From contig NZ_CP018632.1 in assembly GCF_002215215.1 (NCBI RefSeq), forward strand, positions 310,501-374,500: a stretch of DNA of 64,000 nucleotides, written 5' to 3'. Both the position numbers and the translations under genes were made by a program. Each line of letters opens with the position of its first letter. Positions within the stretch are counted from its first letter, which is position 1. Positions 63,985-64,000 of this stretch are shown piece after piece. This DNA is from Granulosicoccus antarcticus IMCC3135. Lineage in GTDB: Bacteria > Pseudomonadota > Gammaproteobacteria > Granulosicoccales > Granulosicoccaceae. Under the pieces are notes generated by a model. The model was not told where the DNA came from and did no database searches. It saw only the letters and a program-made list of their open reading frames with translations.

Positions 63985-64000
63985 ATGGCTAACAAACAAG
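63985..64000 (+). CDS. Possible gene start cut by the window end
   Basis: ATG at 63985 opens MANKQ and stays open to the window edge, but only five codons are visible and no clear Shine-Dalgarno precedes it. In pseudomonads a DegP-type gene (mucD) is followed by lepA, whose product can begin in a similar way, so lepA is a positional guess only. Confidence 0.3.

Overview
The window is 64 kb of ordinary, gene-dense chromosome from a Gram-negative gammaproteobacterium. The evidence is conserved gene order: argS followed by a SPOR protein; metG next to apbC-dcd and rnfABCDGE; murJ-ribF-ileS-lspA-ispH divergent from rpsT; proB-obgE-rpmA-rplU facing ispB; and hemW-rdgB-rph facing yicC. Outer-membrane proteins, lipoproteins and an Rnf complex fit a Pseudomonadales/Chromatiales-like marine or environmental lineage. 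I cannot name the genus. No rRNA, tRNA, CRISPR array, prophage or plasmid gene was seen.

Layout. 1-8.4 kb: argS (partial), a SPOR protein, a 1.1-kb REP-type transposase unit whose right inverted repeat runs into the 5' end of hrpA, hrpA, a YfaZ-like porin and mazG. 8.4-18.2 kb: an L,D-transpeptidase, a DUF1841 protein, the six-gene rnf electron-transport operon and metG, all on the minus strand. 18.3-28.6 kb: apbC, dcd, a TauE-type exporter, rppH; then hemJ and a TlpA-like lipoprotein on the minus strand; then an accessory stretch with a small beta-barrel, a large Ig-like-domain lipoprotein, an HDOD regulator, a class V aminotransferase-fold enzyme and a CsbD-like protein carrying a signal peptide. 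28.7-35.4 kb: catabolism and uptake on the minus strand (uxaC, hpd, a pentapeptide protein, a 158-bp palindromic repeat, and a MalE/F/G-type sugar transporter without an ATPase gene). 35.4-45.8 kb: a conserved housekeeping block. 45.9-48.6 kb: an aliphatic-sulfonate/nitrate-type ABC transporter inserted between rplU and ispB. 48.7-64 kb: ispB, a secreted metzincin with a GlyGly-CTERM-like tail, rluE, a 5'-3' exonuclease, an SNase-like nuclease, rpmE, a DUF4124 protein, hemW-rdgB-rph, yicC, a small membrane protein, a two-component system divergent from a DegP/DegQ-type protease, and a VC0807-like membrane protein. A possible gene start lies in the last 16 bases.

How the genes work together. 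Most of the window is core metabolism: translation (argS, metG, ileS, rpsT, rplU, rpmA, rpmE, obgE), nucleotide hygiene (mazG, rdgB, dcd), RNA turnover (rppH, rph, hrpA, yicC), isoprenoid and envelope biogenesis (ispH, ispB, murJ, lspA, L,D-transpeptidase) and heme/Fe-S chemistry (hemJ, hemW, apbC, rnf). The variable parts are the transposase unit, the Ig-domain lipoprotein cluster, the two ABC transporters, the hairpin repeat at 31.97-32.13 kb and the secreted protease. I found no convincing new multi-gene system. The most unusual signals are the transposase unit that appears to supply the start of hrpA, the repeat at the truncated-looking end of the sugar transporter, a terminator embedded in the signal-peptide region of a nuclease gene, the secreted CsbD-like protein and the GlyGly-CTERM-like metzincin.
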